Positions 34,989 through 43,043 of a stretch of 64,000 nucleotides of DNA are shown here, one piece after another (the stretch's first letter is position 1; every line of letters begins with the position of its first letter). The notes beneath the pieces are model-generated. The model ran no database searches, had not been told where the DNA came from, and saw only the letters and a list, made by a program, of their open reading frames with translations. The position numbers and the translations under genes were made by a program. This DNA is from Bacillota bacterium (lineage in GTDB: Bacteria; Bacillota; Clostridia; Lachnospirales; Lachnospiraceae), in contig JAEYFP010000045.1 of the NCBI GenBank assembly GCA_023402845.1, positions 62,001-126,000 of the forward strand, given 5' to 3'.

Positions 34989-35720
34989 TTGGAAACGCCA
35001 CTGAATATTGCCGTTTACGAGGATAATCCGAAGGATGCACAGCGGCTGCTCAGGTGTATCACAGACAGCGGGATTTCCTCCGAATGCAAGGTTTTTTCTA
35101 CCGGGGAGGCGTTGCTGGCGGGCTTTACCGCCGGGCGATATGACCTTGTTTTTCTGGATATCTACTTGGGAGAGATACAGCAGGGCATTGACATCGCCGC
35201 GAAAATTCGAGAGACAGATACCGCCGTAACGCTGGCCTTCACCACCACTAGTACCGAGCACACGTTGGAAAGCTACCGGCTGAAAGCCTATGCGTATCTG
35301 GAAAAGCCGGTGCGCCCCGCCGATGTGTGGGAGGTGTTGGAGCAGACGCAGAGCAAGCGGCGAAACGCGCCCTCCGTGAAGCTGCTCATAGAGGGAACCT
35401 ACCGGGTGACTCCGCTTGACAGTATTATATATTTTGAACAGAAGAACCATGCTGTTCTGGTGAATACCCTGACAGGGGTTCTGCGCACCAGCCAGACGGT
35501 CAAGCTGAGTGACATTGAACCGCAGCTGCCGGACAGCTTCATCCGCTGCCACCACAGCTATATTGCCAATCTTCGTTATGTGAAGGCGCTGGATCAGGAA
35601 CTGAAAATCTTCCTCATGCAGAATGGGGATACGGTGTACATCCGCCGCCCGTCCCTTGGCAAAGCGGTGAAAGCCTACGAAAGTCGATTGTTCGCGGCGG
35701 CAAGAGGGGGCGAGCTATGA
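34989..35720 (+). CDS. LytTR-family response regulator
   Basis: 243 aa with a TTG start after GGGAGGGG. Receiver domain with E11/D12, phospho-acceptor D57 (YDLVFLDIYLG) and KPV near 107. A LytTR DNA-binding domain spans ~140-238 (TPLDSIIYFEQKNHAVLVNT, FIRCHHSYIANLRYV). It is coupled to the kinase by a 4-base ATGA overlap. Divergent SLH genes carry matching direct repeats, so they are likely its targets. Confidence 0.94.
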   Translation: METPLNIAVYEDNPKDAQRLLRCITDSGISSECKVFSTGEALLAGFTAGRYDLVFLDIYLGEIQQGIDIAAKIRETDTAVTLAFTTTSTEHTLESYRLKAYAYLEKPVRPADVWEVLEQTQSKRRNAPSVKLLIEGTYRVTPLDSIIYFEQKNHAVLVNTLTGVLRTSQTVKLSDIEPQLPDSFIRCHHSYIANLRYVKALDQELKIFLMQNGDTVYIRRPSLGKAVKAYESRLFAAARGGEL

Positions 35721-37579
35721 AAAAGCAAATCAAACGGCTTGCTCTCCTGCCGGTCATTCTGCTGCTGGCTGTGCTGTGCCTGATAGGTATACAAACGGCG
35801 GCATACCGGCTGAATGCCTCCGAGGCGGGCCCTGTGCAAACCATAACGCAGGTGGAATATGAAACAGACACAGGCGCTTCGGGAACGCTGGAGCTTCCGG
35901 GCAAGCTGAAAGGTCTTTCGCCCCGTACCGGCGTTACACTCACTGTAAAGCTGGCCGCCCAGCCGGGAGAAACCCTGCTGGTGAAATCGGTGTTTGCACC
36001 GATGGAGGTTATCATAAACGGAGAGCCGATGCTGGAATACGGACAGGCGGGGAGCTATCCGGGCTTTCTGAACGACCCGCCCACCGCCTTACTGTTGGTT
36101 CCGCTGCCGCCCGAAGGCGGCGAGGTTGCCTTGCAAATGACTTATCAGTCCCTCACGCAGCGGAATACGCTTTCCCTCCCGGCACTCTATGCGGGAACCG
36201 GTCAGGCACTGCTGGAGCGGCAGTTCGAACAGGATGGCTTCTCCTTTGTTTTTTCGCTGGTGCTGATCTTTCTTGGTCTTGTCATGGTCGCGATTTCGCT
36301 TGGGTTTGTGTGGAAAATTCCCTCCGGTTCTTCTTTTTTATGGCTGGGATTGTTTTCCCTTTCGGCAGGGGCGTGGGGTCTTGGAGAATGCGATTTGACG
36401 GTGCTGCTGTTTCCGTACCCCGCTCTGCTGTATGCTATGGCGTATCTCGGACTGTTTTTGATGACCATTCCGCTGCTGCGCTTCGGCCTCTTGGTGGTTC
36501 AGCCGAGGAATAAACACCCTATGCGGTGGATGCTGTGGGTGCATTGTTTTTCCGTTGCCGCCGCGCTTGCTTTGCAGCTTTCCGGCAAGATGGACTTCAC
36601 CAAAACCCTGTACTGGTTTCACATCATCGCTCCGCTGGGATTTGTCATATTTGCCGCCTGTCTGCTGTGGGAACGGCTTCACAATCATAATCCTGCGGCA
36701 GGGCGATTTGCTCCGGGTATCATCCTTCTCGCTGTTTTTACGGTGCTGGAGCTGCTCAACTACTGGCTGCGCCTTATCCCGGTACTGACGCTGTTCTTCC
36801 AACTCGGCGTGCTGGGCTTTGTGCTGTCGCTGGGGATTGTCAGCGGGTACTATATGCAGGATTCCCTGCAAACCGCAGCGGAAAAAAAGCGACTGGAATA
36901 TCAGATGGAGGCGGTGAACCGCCAGCTTGCCCTCCAGCGGAGGCAGTTTCAGAAAATAGCGGAGAACGATGCACTGATGAAAGCACAGCGGCATGATCTG
37001 CGCCATCAGCTGACGGTGCTGCGGGAGCTGTATGAGCAGAACAACAGGGAGAAGCTGGGGCGCTATCTGCAAGCCCTGACCGACAAACTTCCCTCCGGCA
37101 GAGAACCTGCCCTGTGCGAAAACTATGCGGTCAATGCCGTGGCCTCTCATTATGCGGATATGGCAAGGCAAGCCGGTGCGGAGGTTTTGATGCGGCTGAC
37201 CGTGCCCCCGGAGCTGCCCGCCGTATTGGAAAGTGATCTTTGTATCATTGTCGGCAATCTTATGGAAAATGCCTCGGAAGCCTGTGCACGTATGACCGGG
37301 GGCATGCGCTTTGTCCGCGTCGGCAGCCATTTCCAATATGGGGTCCTGACTCTTACGGTGGATAACAGTTTTAGCGGAAATCTGCGCAAAAAAAACGGTG
37401 TATTCTTGTCGTCTAAACGGGAGGGTACGGGTATAGGACTTTCCTCTGTAATGGCTGTGGCTGAAAAATACGGCGGCGGTTCACAGTTTGAGGAAACAGA
37501 CGGCGTATTTCAAGCTTCGGTATATGTACGGATTGCGGATATGTGTGGCTCCGATAAAGCCGCTTTTGTGAATCTTTAA
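35717..37579 (+). CDS. GHKL sensor histidine kinase, 7TM type
   Basis: 620 aa. N-terminal membrane helix, an extracytoplasmic beta domain (~30-175) with VIINGEPMLEYG, then about seven helices (~178-390) like 7TMR-DISM receptors. A coiled coil follows, then the phospho-acceptor motif QRHDLRHQL (~430) and a GHKL ATPase (GNLMENASEAC, KREGTGIGLSSV). This is the standard partner of LytTR regulators. The extracellular domain suggests sensing of a carbohydrate or wall-derived ligand. Confidence 0.92.
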   Translation: MKKQIKRLALLPVILLLAVLCLIGIQTAAYRLNASEAGPVQTITQVEYETDTGASGTLELPGKLKGLSPRTGVTLTVKLAAQPGETLLVKSVFAPMEVIINGEPMLEYGQAGSYPGFLNDPPTALLLVPLPPEGGEVALQMTYQSLTQRNTLSLPALYAGTGQALLERQFEQDGFSFVFSLVLIFLGLVMVAISLGFVWKIPSGSSFLWLGLFSLSAGAWGLGECDLTVLLFPYPALLYAMAYLGLFLMTIPLLRFGLLVVQPRNKHPMRWMLWVHCFSVAAALALQLSGKMDFTKTLYWFHIIAPLGFVIFAACLLWERLHNHNPAAGRFAPGIILLAVFTVLELLNYWLRLIPVLTLFFQLGVLGFVLSLGIVSGYYMQDSLQTAAEKKRLEYQMEAVNRQLALQRRQFQKIAENDALMKAQRHDLRHQLTVLRELYEQNNREKLGRYLQALTDKLPSGREPALCENYAVNAVASHYADMARQAGAEVLMRLTVPPELPAVLESDLCIIVGNLMENASEACARMTGGMRFVRVGSHFQYGVLTLTVDNSFSGNLRKKNGVFLSSKREGTGIGLSSVMAVAEKYGGGSQFEETDGVFQASVYVRIADMCGSDKAAFVNL

Positions 37580-37597
37580 TGATTCTCCTCGGCAGGC

Positions 37598-37743
37598 TTG
37601 ACATTTTCGTCTAAATCCGATATGATTAGACATTATAAATAAGTGTTTTGCAATCCGGTTGGACAGATAGAAAGTGATACTATCTGTTTTCAAGTTTTCG
37701 TAGCTTAGGGTGGAGGCTTCATTTTAGAAGCGTCCGCTTTTTT
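37598..37743 (+). promoter_or_regulatory. Promoter and attenuator-like leader of the oad genes
   Basis: TTGACA (37598-37603), 17 bases, TATGAT (37621-37626). The ~135-base leader contains a hairpin (ACAGATAG / CTATCTGT, 37663-37687). It also has a terminator-like stem (GTGGAGGCTTC / GAAGCGTCCGC, one mismatch, 37710-37737) followed by TTTTTT. The terminator lies before the first start codon, so transcription is probably conditionally attenuated. I do not recognise a known riboswitch consensus. Confidence 0.55.
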
Positions 37744-37769
37744 ATTTTGCAAAGAAGGAGGTTACTGTT

Positions 37770-37901
37770 ATGTCAATGATTCAAGTTGCGCTATTTCTTA
37801 TGGTTGTAGTATTTGTTGTCCTTTTTGGCGTTTGCCTGTTCATTAAGCTTTTTTCTTTTATAATAAGCAAGATTGAAAGTCATTTAAAGCTGAAAAATTA
37901 A
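37770..37901 (+). CDS. Tiny OadG-like membrane protein
   Basis: 43 aa, with AAGGAGG at good spacing before ATG 37770. It consists of one strongly hydrophobic helix (VALFLMVVVFVVLFGVCLFI) and a short basic/acidic cytoplasmic tail. It sits 29 bases before oadB. Sodium-pump decarboxylases have a single-helix gamma subunit that assembles the complex; this one lacks the usual extended soluble tail. Function by position and topology only. Confidence 0.65.
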   Translation: MSMIQVALFLMVVVFVVLFGVCLFIKLFSFIISKIESHLKLKN

Positions 37902-37930
37902 TTACTTACAACGACACATAGGAGGATTAT

Positions 37931-39064
37931 ATGTTTACAAACGCTCTACAAAACTTATGGGAAACATCAGGATTTACGGCACTGAGCTGGCAGCATTGCA
38001 TTATGATTTTAGTTGCCTTGGTATTGGTTTATCTTGCGGTAGTACGCAAATTTGAACCGTTGTTACTGTTACCGATTGCATTTGGAATTTTGCTTGTGAA
38101 TTTACCTTTAACAGGCCTTATGGATGCGGAAACTGAAGCTGCGACAGGCGGCCTGCTTTATTATTTGTACAAAGGTGTCAAGCTTGGTATCTACCCGTCT
38201 TTAATTTTTCTCGGTATCGGTGCTATGACAGATTTCGGTCCGTTGATTGCGCGGCCAAGCAGTTTATTTTTGGGTGCCGGTGCTCAGTTTGGAATCGCCA
38301 TTGCTCTAATAATTGCAAGCGCTTTGGGATTCACCCCGGCTGAGGCTTCCTCCATTGCCATCATCGGAGGAGCGGACGGGCCAACTGCCATATTTTTGAC
38401 ATCCAGACTGGCTCCGCACTTATTACCTGCCATTGCAATTGCCGCCTATTCTTACATGGCACTGATCCCGATGATTCAGCCCCCAATTATGCGGGCCTTA
38501 ACCACAAAAAAAGAACGGGAAATTGTTATGACTCAGCTCCGACCGGTTTCCAAGTTGGAAAAAGTTTGTTTCCCCATTATTGTTACAATTATTTGTGTAC
38601 TTTTATTACCGTCAGTTGCGCCTCTGATCGGTATGCTGATGCTTGGTAATCTGTTCCGTGAGTCCGGAGTTGCCGAACGGCTGTCCGAGACCGCACAGAA
38701 TGCCCTCATTAATATTGTTACTATTTTCTTAGGTGTTACCGTCGGCGCTACTGCGAATGCAGAAACATTTCTTCGCGCCGAAACGCTGAAAATTATTGGG
38801 CTAGGATTAATTGCATTCATTTTCAGTACTGTTGGCGGACTGCTGCTTGGGAAGCTGATGTGCGTACTTACAAAAGGAAAAATTAATCCCCTGATCGGCT
38901 CCGCAGGTGTGTCGGCAGTTCCTATGGCCGCTCGCGTATCTCATATTGAGGGGCAGAAAGCAAATCCGGTTAACTTCCTGTTGATGCATGCTATTGGCCC
39001 CAATGTCGCAGGTGTGATCGGATCGGCAGTTGCGGCCGGTGTTTTACTGTCTCTGTTTGGTTAA
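37931..39064 (+). CDS. oadB: Sodium-translocating decarboxylase beta subunit (OadB family)
   Basis: 377 aa, ~9-11 helices. Contains the family signature IIGGADGPTAIFLTSRLAP, which carries the Asp proposed to bind Na+, and the repeated GLGASFG-like loop region (LTNLLFRESGVAERL-type segment near 240). The beta subunit decarboxylates carboxybiotin and pumps Na+ outward. No alpha (carboxyltransferase) or biotin-carrier gene is in the window, so partners must be encoded elsewhere. GGAGGA ribosome site. Confidence 0.92.
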   Translation: MFTNALQNLWETSGFTALSWQHCIMILVALVLVYLAVVRKFEPLLLLPIAFGILLVNLPLTGLMDAETEAATGGLLYYLYKGVKLGIYPSLIFLGIGAMTDFGPLIARPSSLFLGAGAQFGIAIALIIASALGFTPAEASSIAIIGGADGPTAIFLTSRLAPHLLPAIAIAAYSYMALIPMIQPPIMRALTTKKEREIVMTQLRPVSKLEKVCFPIIVTIICVLLLPSVAPLIGMLMLGNLFRESGVAERLSETAQNALINIVTIFLGVTVGATANAETFLRAETLKIIGLGLIAFIFSTVGGLLLGKLMCVLTKGKINPLIGSAGVSAVPMAARVSHIEGQKANPVNFLLMHAIGPNVAGVIGSAVAAGVLLSLFG

Positions 39065-39072
39065 TCTATGGC

Positions 39073-39101
39073 TTGCATTTTTCTTTTTGATGCTGTATAG
39101 T
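39073..39101 (+). promoter_or_regulatory. Promoter of queT
   Basis: TTGCAT (39073-39078), exactly 17 bases, TATAGT (39096-39101). The expected start near 39108 gives a ~90-base leader containing the riboswitch candidate. The -10 lies in the left arm of a 13-bp inverted repeat (ATAGTATGCTTTG / CAAAGCATACTAT, 39097-39149), which could instead be the oadB terminator stem. Confidence 0.5.
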
Positions 39102-39149
39102 ATGCTTTGTGAAATCCGAATAAATACCGGGTTTTGCAAAGCATACTAT

Positions 39150-39193
39150 CGTGTGTTCGAGACCTTCCACACGTAAAACAAAACTAAAGGAGA
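39150..39193 (+). ncRNA. Probable preQ1-I riboswitch, translational type
   Basis: A 6-bp stem (CGTGTG / CACACG, 39150-39155 and 39168-39173) closes a 12-nt loop TTCGAGACCTTC, followed by an A-rich tail ending ACTAAAGGAG. The known preQ1-I layout is a stem, a 12-nt loop starting UUC and ending in the ligand-binding C, and a tail ending ACUAAGG. Here the loop starts TTC and ends in C. The tail contains the Shine-Dalgarno of the QueT gene, so ligand binding would hide it. QueT transporters are known preQ1 riboswitch targets. The loop-tail pseudoknot has one non-canonical pair. Confidence 0.65.
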
Positions 39194-39199
39194 TTTAAA

Positions 39200-39727
39200 A
39201 TGAAAAAAAATAAGATTTATTCCATCACGCAGGCCGCTGCAATTGCGGCTGTCTATGTTGTGCTGACATTTGCAGCCAACGCTCTCGGACTCTCAAACGG
39301 AGTCATTCAGGTACGCTTCTCCGAAGCACTCACGATCCTTCCTTACTTTACACCGCTTGCTGTTCCCGGATTGTTTGTCGGATGCCTTATCAGCAATCTG
39401 CTGACCGGATGCATGCCTCTCGACATCATTTTTGGAAGCCTTGCGACACTGGCAGGTGCTGTCGGAACAAGCTTCATCGGCAAATTAGCGGACAGACAGC
39501 CGGCCGAAGCCGCCGGCAAATGGTATCCATGGCTTGCCCCTCTTCCTCCCATTATCGCAAATACGCTGATCGTACCTTTTATTCTTGCTTACGTTTACCA
39601 GTTTGAAGGCTCCATTCCTTATTTCATGCTGACCGTCGGCATAGGTGAGGTTATTTCCTGCGGCGTGCTTGGCCTCCTGCTCCTGTTTACACTTCAAAAA
39701 TATAGATATTTATTATTTTCCAGATAA
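39200..39727 (+). CDS. queT: QueT family queuosine-precursor transporter
   Basis: 175 aa, about five to six hydrophobic helices. Matches the QueT (COG4708/DUF988) pattern: ALGLSNGVIQVRFSEALTILPYFTP, then GLFVGCLISNLLTG and DIIFGSLATL. QueT is the substrate-binding S component of an ECF importer for preQ0/preQ1-type queuosine precursors. The shared ECF ATPases are not in the window. Start after AAAGGAGA, itself part of the riboswitch candidate. Confidence 0.93.
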   Translation: MKKNKIYSITQAAAIAAVYVVLTFAANALGLSNGVIQVRFSEALTILPYFTPLAVPGLFVGCLISNLLTGCMPLDIIFGSLATLAGAVGTSFIGKLADRQPAEAAGKWYPWLAPLPPIIANTLIVPFILAYVYQFEGSIPYFMLTVGIGEVISCGVLGLLLLFTLQKYRYLLFSR

Positions 39728-39778
39728 GGATGAAAAAAATAAACGAAAGAAACTGACAACAGCAAGGGGGGGCCGCAT

Positions 39779-41749
39779 ATTAAAGAATTAGTTACCAAGC
39801 ATCGGCTTCTGACAATCGTACTTGCGGCGCTTCTCACAGTCCTTGCACTGATGCTGCTGATCAGACTGCCGGAGCGTTCTGAAGGCCTCCTTGTTCATGA
39901 GCAAAACGGCGTCTATGACCTGAATGAGGTGATAGAGTCTGAATCCTCGATTATACACCTGATTCCGGGCAGCACTTACTATCCCAATACATACCTGATA
40001 CCGGAAAATGTAAATACCGCGGCTTCTGAAAGCATCGAACACTTTGAGGAGATTCATGCCGACTACCTTTCGCAGCGGTTTGTCCTGCTTTTGCCGGATG
40101 ATGCCGTTTATACCCTCTCCTTCCGGCTTTCCGGACGCCATGCCATGCGGGTCTTTGTAAATGGGACACTGGCCGGTGAAACCGGCAGACTTGGCACAAC
40201 CAAGCAGGATACGGAGGTCTGGGAAAATAATATCACCGTAAGCGCTGTTCCTAAGGACGGAAAAATGGATATTATCCTTCACAGCGCTCAATTTTATCAT
40301 GTCAAGAGAGGGGCTTCCATTGCGGAATTGAGCCTGTGCAGACAGAATGCAGGAGCCTCTCCCTTTGAGTCAAATAGTATCAAGGGTCTGCTGGTTATGG
40401 GGGCATTGTCTGCTGCATCTGTATCATTGTTTGGAATTTATCTGCTGCTGGCACGCACACGGGCGACCTTGTATTTTTCACTTGCCTGCGCTGCCATGAC
40501 TCTGCGGGAATGTGTACAAAGTCAGGCATGGACCGTCTTTCCCATCTCCGGTGACACCTCTTTTATGCTGGAATATTTAAGTGTGGTGCTTCTGACTATT
40601 TTTCTTTCCCTGTATCTTGGCCAGTATATCACAGGAAGGTTCTTAAAAATTGTACACGCGGCTGCCCTCGCAGGATCAGCAATATATGGCCTGTGCGTTC
40701 TGCTCGGGGACTCTGTTTTTTATACCTCGGTTCTCAAATATTACCAGTTTCTGCTGCTCTTATGCATGATTTCAAGCGCCGTCGGTCTGTTTTGGAAGCT
40801 GCGCCGTCCGAACAGGGAACAGGCGGCGGCACTTTATGGCATCGCGGTGTTCTTCCTTTCCGGAGCTGCAGATATTGTAATGTATCTGGACATTTTCATA
40901 GATACAGATACAAATCTGCCGGTCAGCGAGGCGACTATGCTGATTTTTGCTCTGGCGCAAACCCTCTCTTTATATTTGATGAATAATCGGGTGATGAATG
41001 AAGCCAAAGAAGCGAAACAAAGACTGGCGGCAGAAAAGACCGCAGTAGAAAGCCTTGATCGAATGAAAACAGAATTGCTTTCCAATGTTGCTCATGAGCT
41101 GAAAACACCGCTGACTGTTGTATCCGGTCATGCTCAGCTGATACGTTCTCAATTGGTAGGTTCCGAACATGATTCCTCCCGTGACAAAGCACGCATCATT
41201 TCCGCCGAAGCAGACCGGCTGGCACTGATGGTCGGGCAGGTACTGGATGTGACCCGCATTGAAGAGGGCAGTATCCATCTGGATCTGCAGCTCTGTCACA
41301 TGGATGAATTAATCTATCAAGCAGTGGAAACTCATTTTCCAATCTTAAATAAGGGCGAGAATCGCCTGCAAATCAATGTCAGTCTTGATCTGCCTATGGT
41401 ATATGCCGACTCGGGCCGAATCATGCAGGTGCTGGTGAATCTGATTTCCAATGCCCTGCGCCATACCGAACAAGGTGAAATCATGGTTTCCGCATGGGAA
41501 AGTGCGGGATTTCTTGCAGTATCAGTTGCCGATACGGGAACCGGTATGACCGAGGAGGAACAAGAGCATTTGTTTACTCGTTTTCAAAATAGAAAACCGG
41601 ACAGTAAAAAAGCCGGTACCGGCCTTGGATTATATATCTGTAAATATCTAATAGACGAGCACGGCGGCACGATTCAGGTAGACAGCGCCGAAAATCGCGG
41701 AACAACCGTGACCTTCTTCCTCCCTTTGCAAGGCACAGAACTTATGTAA
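39779..41749 (+). CDS. Sensor histidine kinase, 7TM-like with HisKA/HATPase
   Basis: About 656 aa if started at ATT 39779. The first ATG is 39851, but that removes half the N-terminal helix (LLTIVLAALLTVLALMLLIRL). An AAGGGGGGG site (39764-39772) lies 6 bases before ATT, and no ATG/GTG/TTG occurs between. An extracytoplasmic beta domain (~35-190) is followed by ~7 helices and a HisKA box (LLSNVAHELKTPLTVVSGH). An HATPase domain with NLISNALRH and GTGLGLYI closes the protein. It faces the OmpR-type regulator tail to tail, with an 8-base overlap. Confidence 0.88.
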   Translation: MKELVTKHRLLTIVLAALLTVLALMLLIRLPERSEGLLVHEQNGVYDLNEVIESESSIIHLIPGSTYYPNTYLIPENVNTAASESIEHFEEIHADYLSQRFVLLLPDDAVYTLSFRLSGRHAMRVFVNGTLAGETGRLGTTKQDTEVWENNITVSAVPKDGKMDIILHSAQFYHVKRGASIAELSLCRQNAGASPFESNSIKGLLVMGALSAASVSLFGIYLLLARTRATLYFSLACAAMTLRECVQSQAWTVFPISGDTSFMLEYLSVVLLTIFLSLYLGQYITGRFLKIVHAAALAGSAIYGLCVLLGDSVFYTSVLKYYQFLLLLCMISSAVGLFWKLRRPNREQAAALYGIAVFFLSGAADIVMYLDIFIDTDTNLPVSEATMLIFALAQTLSLYLMNNRVMNEAKEAKQRLAAEKTAVESLDRMKTELLSNVAHELKTPLTVVSGHAQLIRSQLVGSEHDSSRDKARIISAEADRLALMVGQVLDVTRIEEGSIHLDLQLCHMDELIYQAVETHFPILNKGENRLQINVSLDLPMVYADSGRIMQVLVNLISNALRHTEQGEIMVSAWESAGFLAVSVADTGTGMTEEEQEHLFTRFQNRKPDSKKAGTGLGLYICKYLIDEHGGTIQVDSAENRGTTVTFFLPLQGTELM

Positions 41750-42431
41750 AACGTACCTTACGAAGGACATAATCCCGCTGTCTTGTTCCGGCAATTTCAA
41801 AGACACTGTCCTTATCAAGACCCAGTCGTTTACGAAGACGCGAAATATTAACCGGAATAAGATTTTCCCAATCCCCTTTTTCCGTTCCCCAGGTACGGCG
41901 ATAAAGCTCTTCCCCACTGACCCTGCGGCCTGCGGACAGGGCAAGACAGCATAGAAGCTGTAATTCCTTGGGCGGCAAAAAAATCTGTCTGTTCTCCAGT
42001 GTAACCATGCCCGACAGCATATCAATGAAAAGAGGCGGGAGCTCAATGCGTCCCGCAAACTCAATTCCTCTCCGGCGCAGCTGCGCAGCAACCCGCGCTC
42101 CTAAAACAGTAAGGTCATAGGGCTTTACGATATAATCATCTCCGCCTTGCATCAATCCCTGCAAAATGCTCTCATTTTCATTTCTGCTTGACAGAAAAAT
42201 AATAGGGGCGTTTGTTTTTTGCCGCAGTTCACTGCAGAAATCAAAGCCAAGGCCATCCGGAAGCATCACATCCAGCAAAATTAAATCAGGTGAATACTCC
42301 TCTAATAAAAACCTTGCTTTGGAAAGTGTTTCCGCTGCGGACACATCATATCCCTGTCCTTCTAAATATTCCCTGTTAATACTTGAGACTTTCTTCTCAT
42401 CCTCTACCATCAGGATGTGTGGTTTCCGCAT
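41742..42431 (-). CDS. OmpR-family response regulator
   Basis: 229 aa. Receiver domain with D11/E10, phospho-acceptor D54 (LILLDVMLPDG), KPY near 105. A winged-helix Trans_reg_C domain spans ~130-226 (LPPKELQLLCCLAL, VNISRLRKRLG). It is encoded on the strand opposite the kinase gene that ends at 41749. This tail-to-tail layout is unusual for a cognate pair, but no other partner is close. Confidence 0.93.
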   Translation of the reverse strand: MRKPHILMVEDEKKVSSINREYLEGQGYDVSAAETLSKARFLLEEYSPDLILLDVMLPDGLGFDFCSELRQKTNAPIIFLSSRNENESILQGLMQGGDDYIVKPYDLTVLGARVAAQLRRRGIEFAGRIELPPLFIDMLSGMVTLENRQIFLPPKELQLLCCLALSAGRRVSGEELYRRTWGTEKGDWENLIPVNISRLRKRLGLDKDSVFEIAGTRQRDYVLRKVRFT

Positions 42432-42488
42432 GGATATTCTCTCCTTTCTGCGGTTGATTCAATTTTATTTTATCAAAGAAAACTCAAA

Positions 42489-42504
42489 ATTACAATTTTG
42501 TAAT
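42489..42504. promoter_or_regulatory. Inverted repeat between OmpR regulator and lipoprotein genes
   Basis: ATTACAA-TT-TTGTAAT (7-bp arms). It sits 58 bases before the regulator and ~46 bases before the expected start of the lipoprotein transcript, for which an extended -10 (TGT-TATACT, 42531-42536) is visible. A shared operator is plausible. Confidence 0.4.
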
Positions 42505-42627
42505 CAAAGCCTATCATTAAAAAAATTTGTTATACTGAAAAATAAGGCGTTCTGAATTTTTTGAGGATAAGGAATCCCAATCTCCAACGTATCGAAAAAG
42601 CAGCAGTTGCAGAAAGGAGAGTGACTC

Positions 42628-42981
42628 ATGAAACGTTCTATTTTAATAGCGATTATCTTTTTTTTATACATATTCCCTACCGCGTGCGGCAAAAACAGAC
42701 TTGACACGACTATTCATACGGAAGAAGATGCATCCGATTACTTACTTGCCAAGCTGATCGATTCAGGCTATGACACGGAAGGAACTGACTTTGTGCCCGA
42801 GCCATTTATCGCAGATCAGAATTGGTTTTCTGAAAAAAATAATGTCTGGTACTTCGCCTGGGGAAAGAGTACAGAAGAAATGCTTACCGCAGAAAAATAT
42901 TTCGCGGTTACTGATGACTGGGAATTTTGGGAATATGACGGTGTTAATCATACGTGGTTAACTATCGCTCAAGAGGATTAG
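42628..42981 (+). CDS. Small putative lipoprotein, unknown function
   Basis: 117 aa. N-terminal hydrophobic signal (MKRSILIAIIFFLYIFPTACGK) with a lipobox-like PTAC (Cys 20). The mature part is acidic with several Trp (NVWYFAWGKSTEE, DDWEFWEYDG). I do not recognise a family. AGAAAGGAGAG precedes the ATG. Its promoter region is shared with the OmpR regulator, so it may be a target or accessory of that two-component system. Confidence 0.7.
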   Translation: MKRSILIAIIFFLYIFPTACGKNRLDTTIHTEEDASDYLLAKLIDSGYDTEGTDFVPEPFIADQNWFSEKNNVWYFAWGKSTEEMLTAEKYFAVTDDWEFWEYDGVNHTWLTIAQED

Positions 42982-42990
42982 CTCATGCCT

Positions 42991-43042
42991 CCAATAAGGA
43001 TTGCTGCAAACAATACAGCCCTCCTTATTGGAAAAAGCCTTT
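42991..43042 (+). terminator. Terminator after small lipoprotein gene
   Basis: Perfect 10-bp stem (CCAATAAGGA / TCCTTATTGG) with an inner GCTG/CAGC pairing, followed by AAAAAGCCTTTTTT. It serves the plus-strand lipoprotein gene and may also stop the minus gene ending at 43044. Confidence 0.65.
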
Positions 43043-43043
43043 T

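Noticed and set aside
41742..41749. Assignment of the overlapping ends as a terminator
   Set aside because: No stem with a T-run is visible at the convergent stops.
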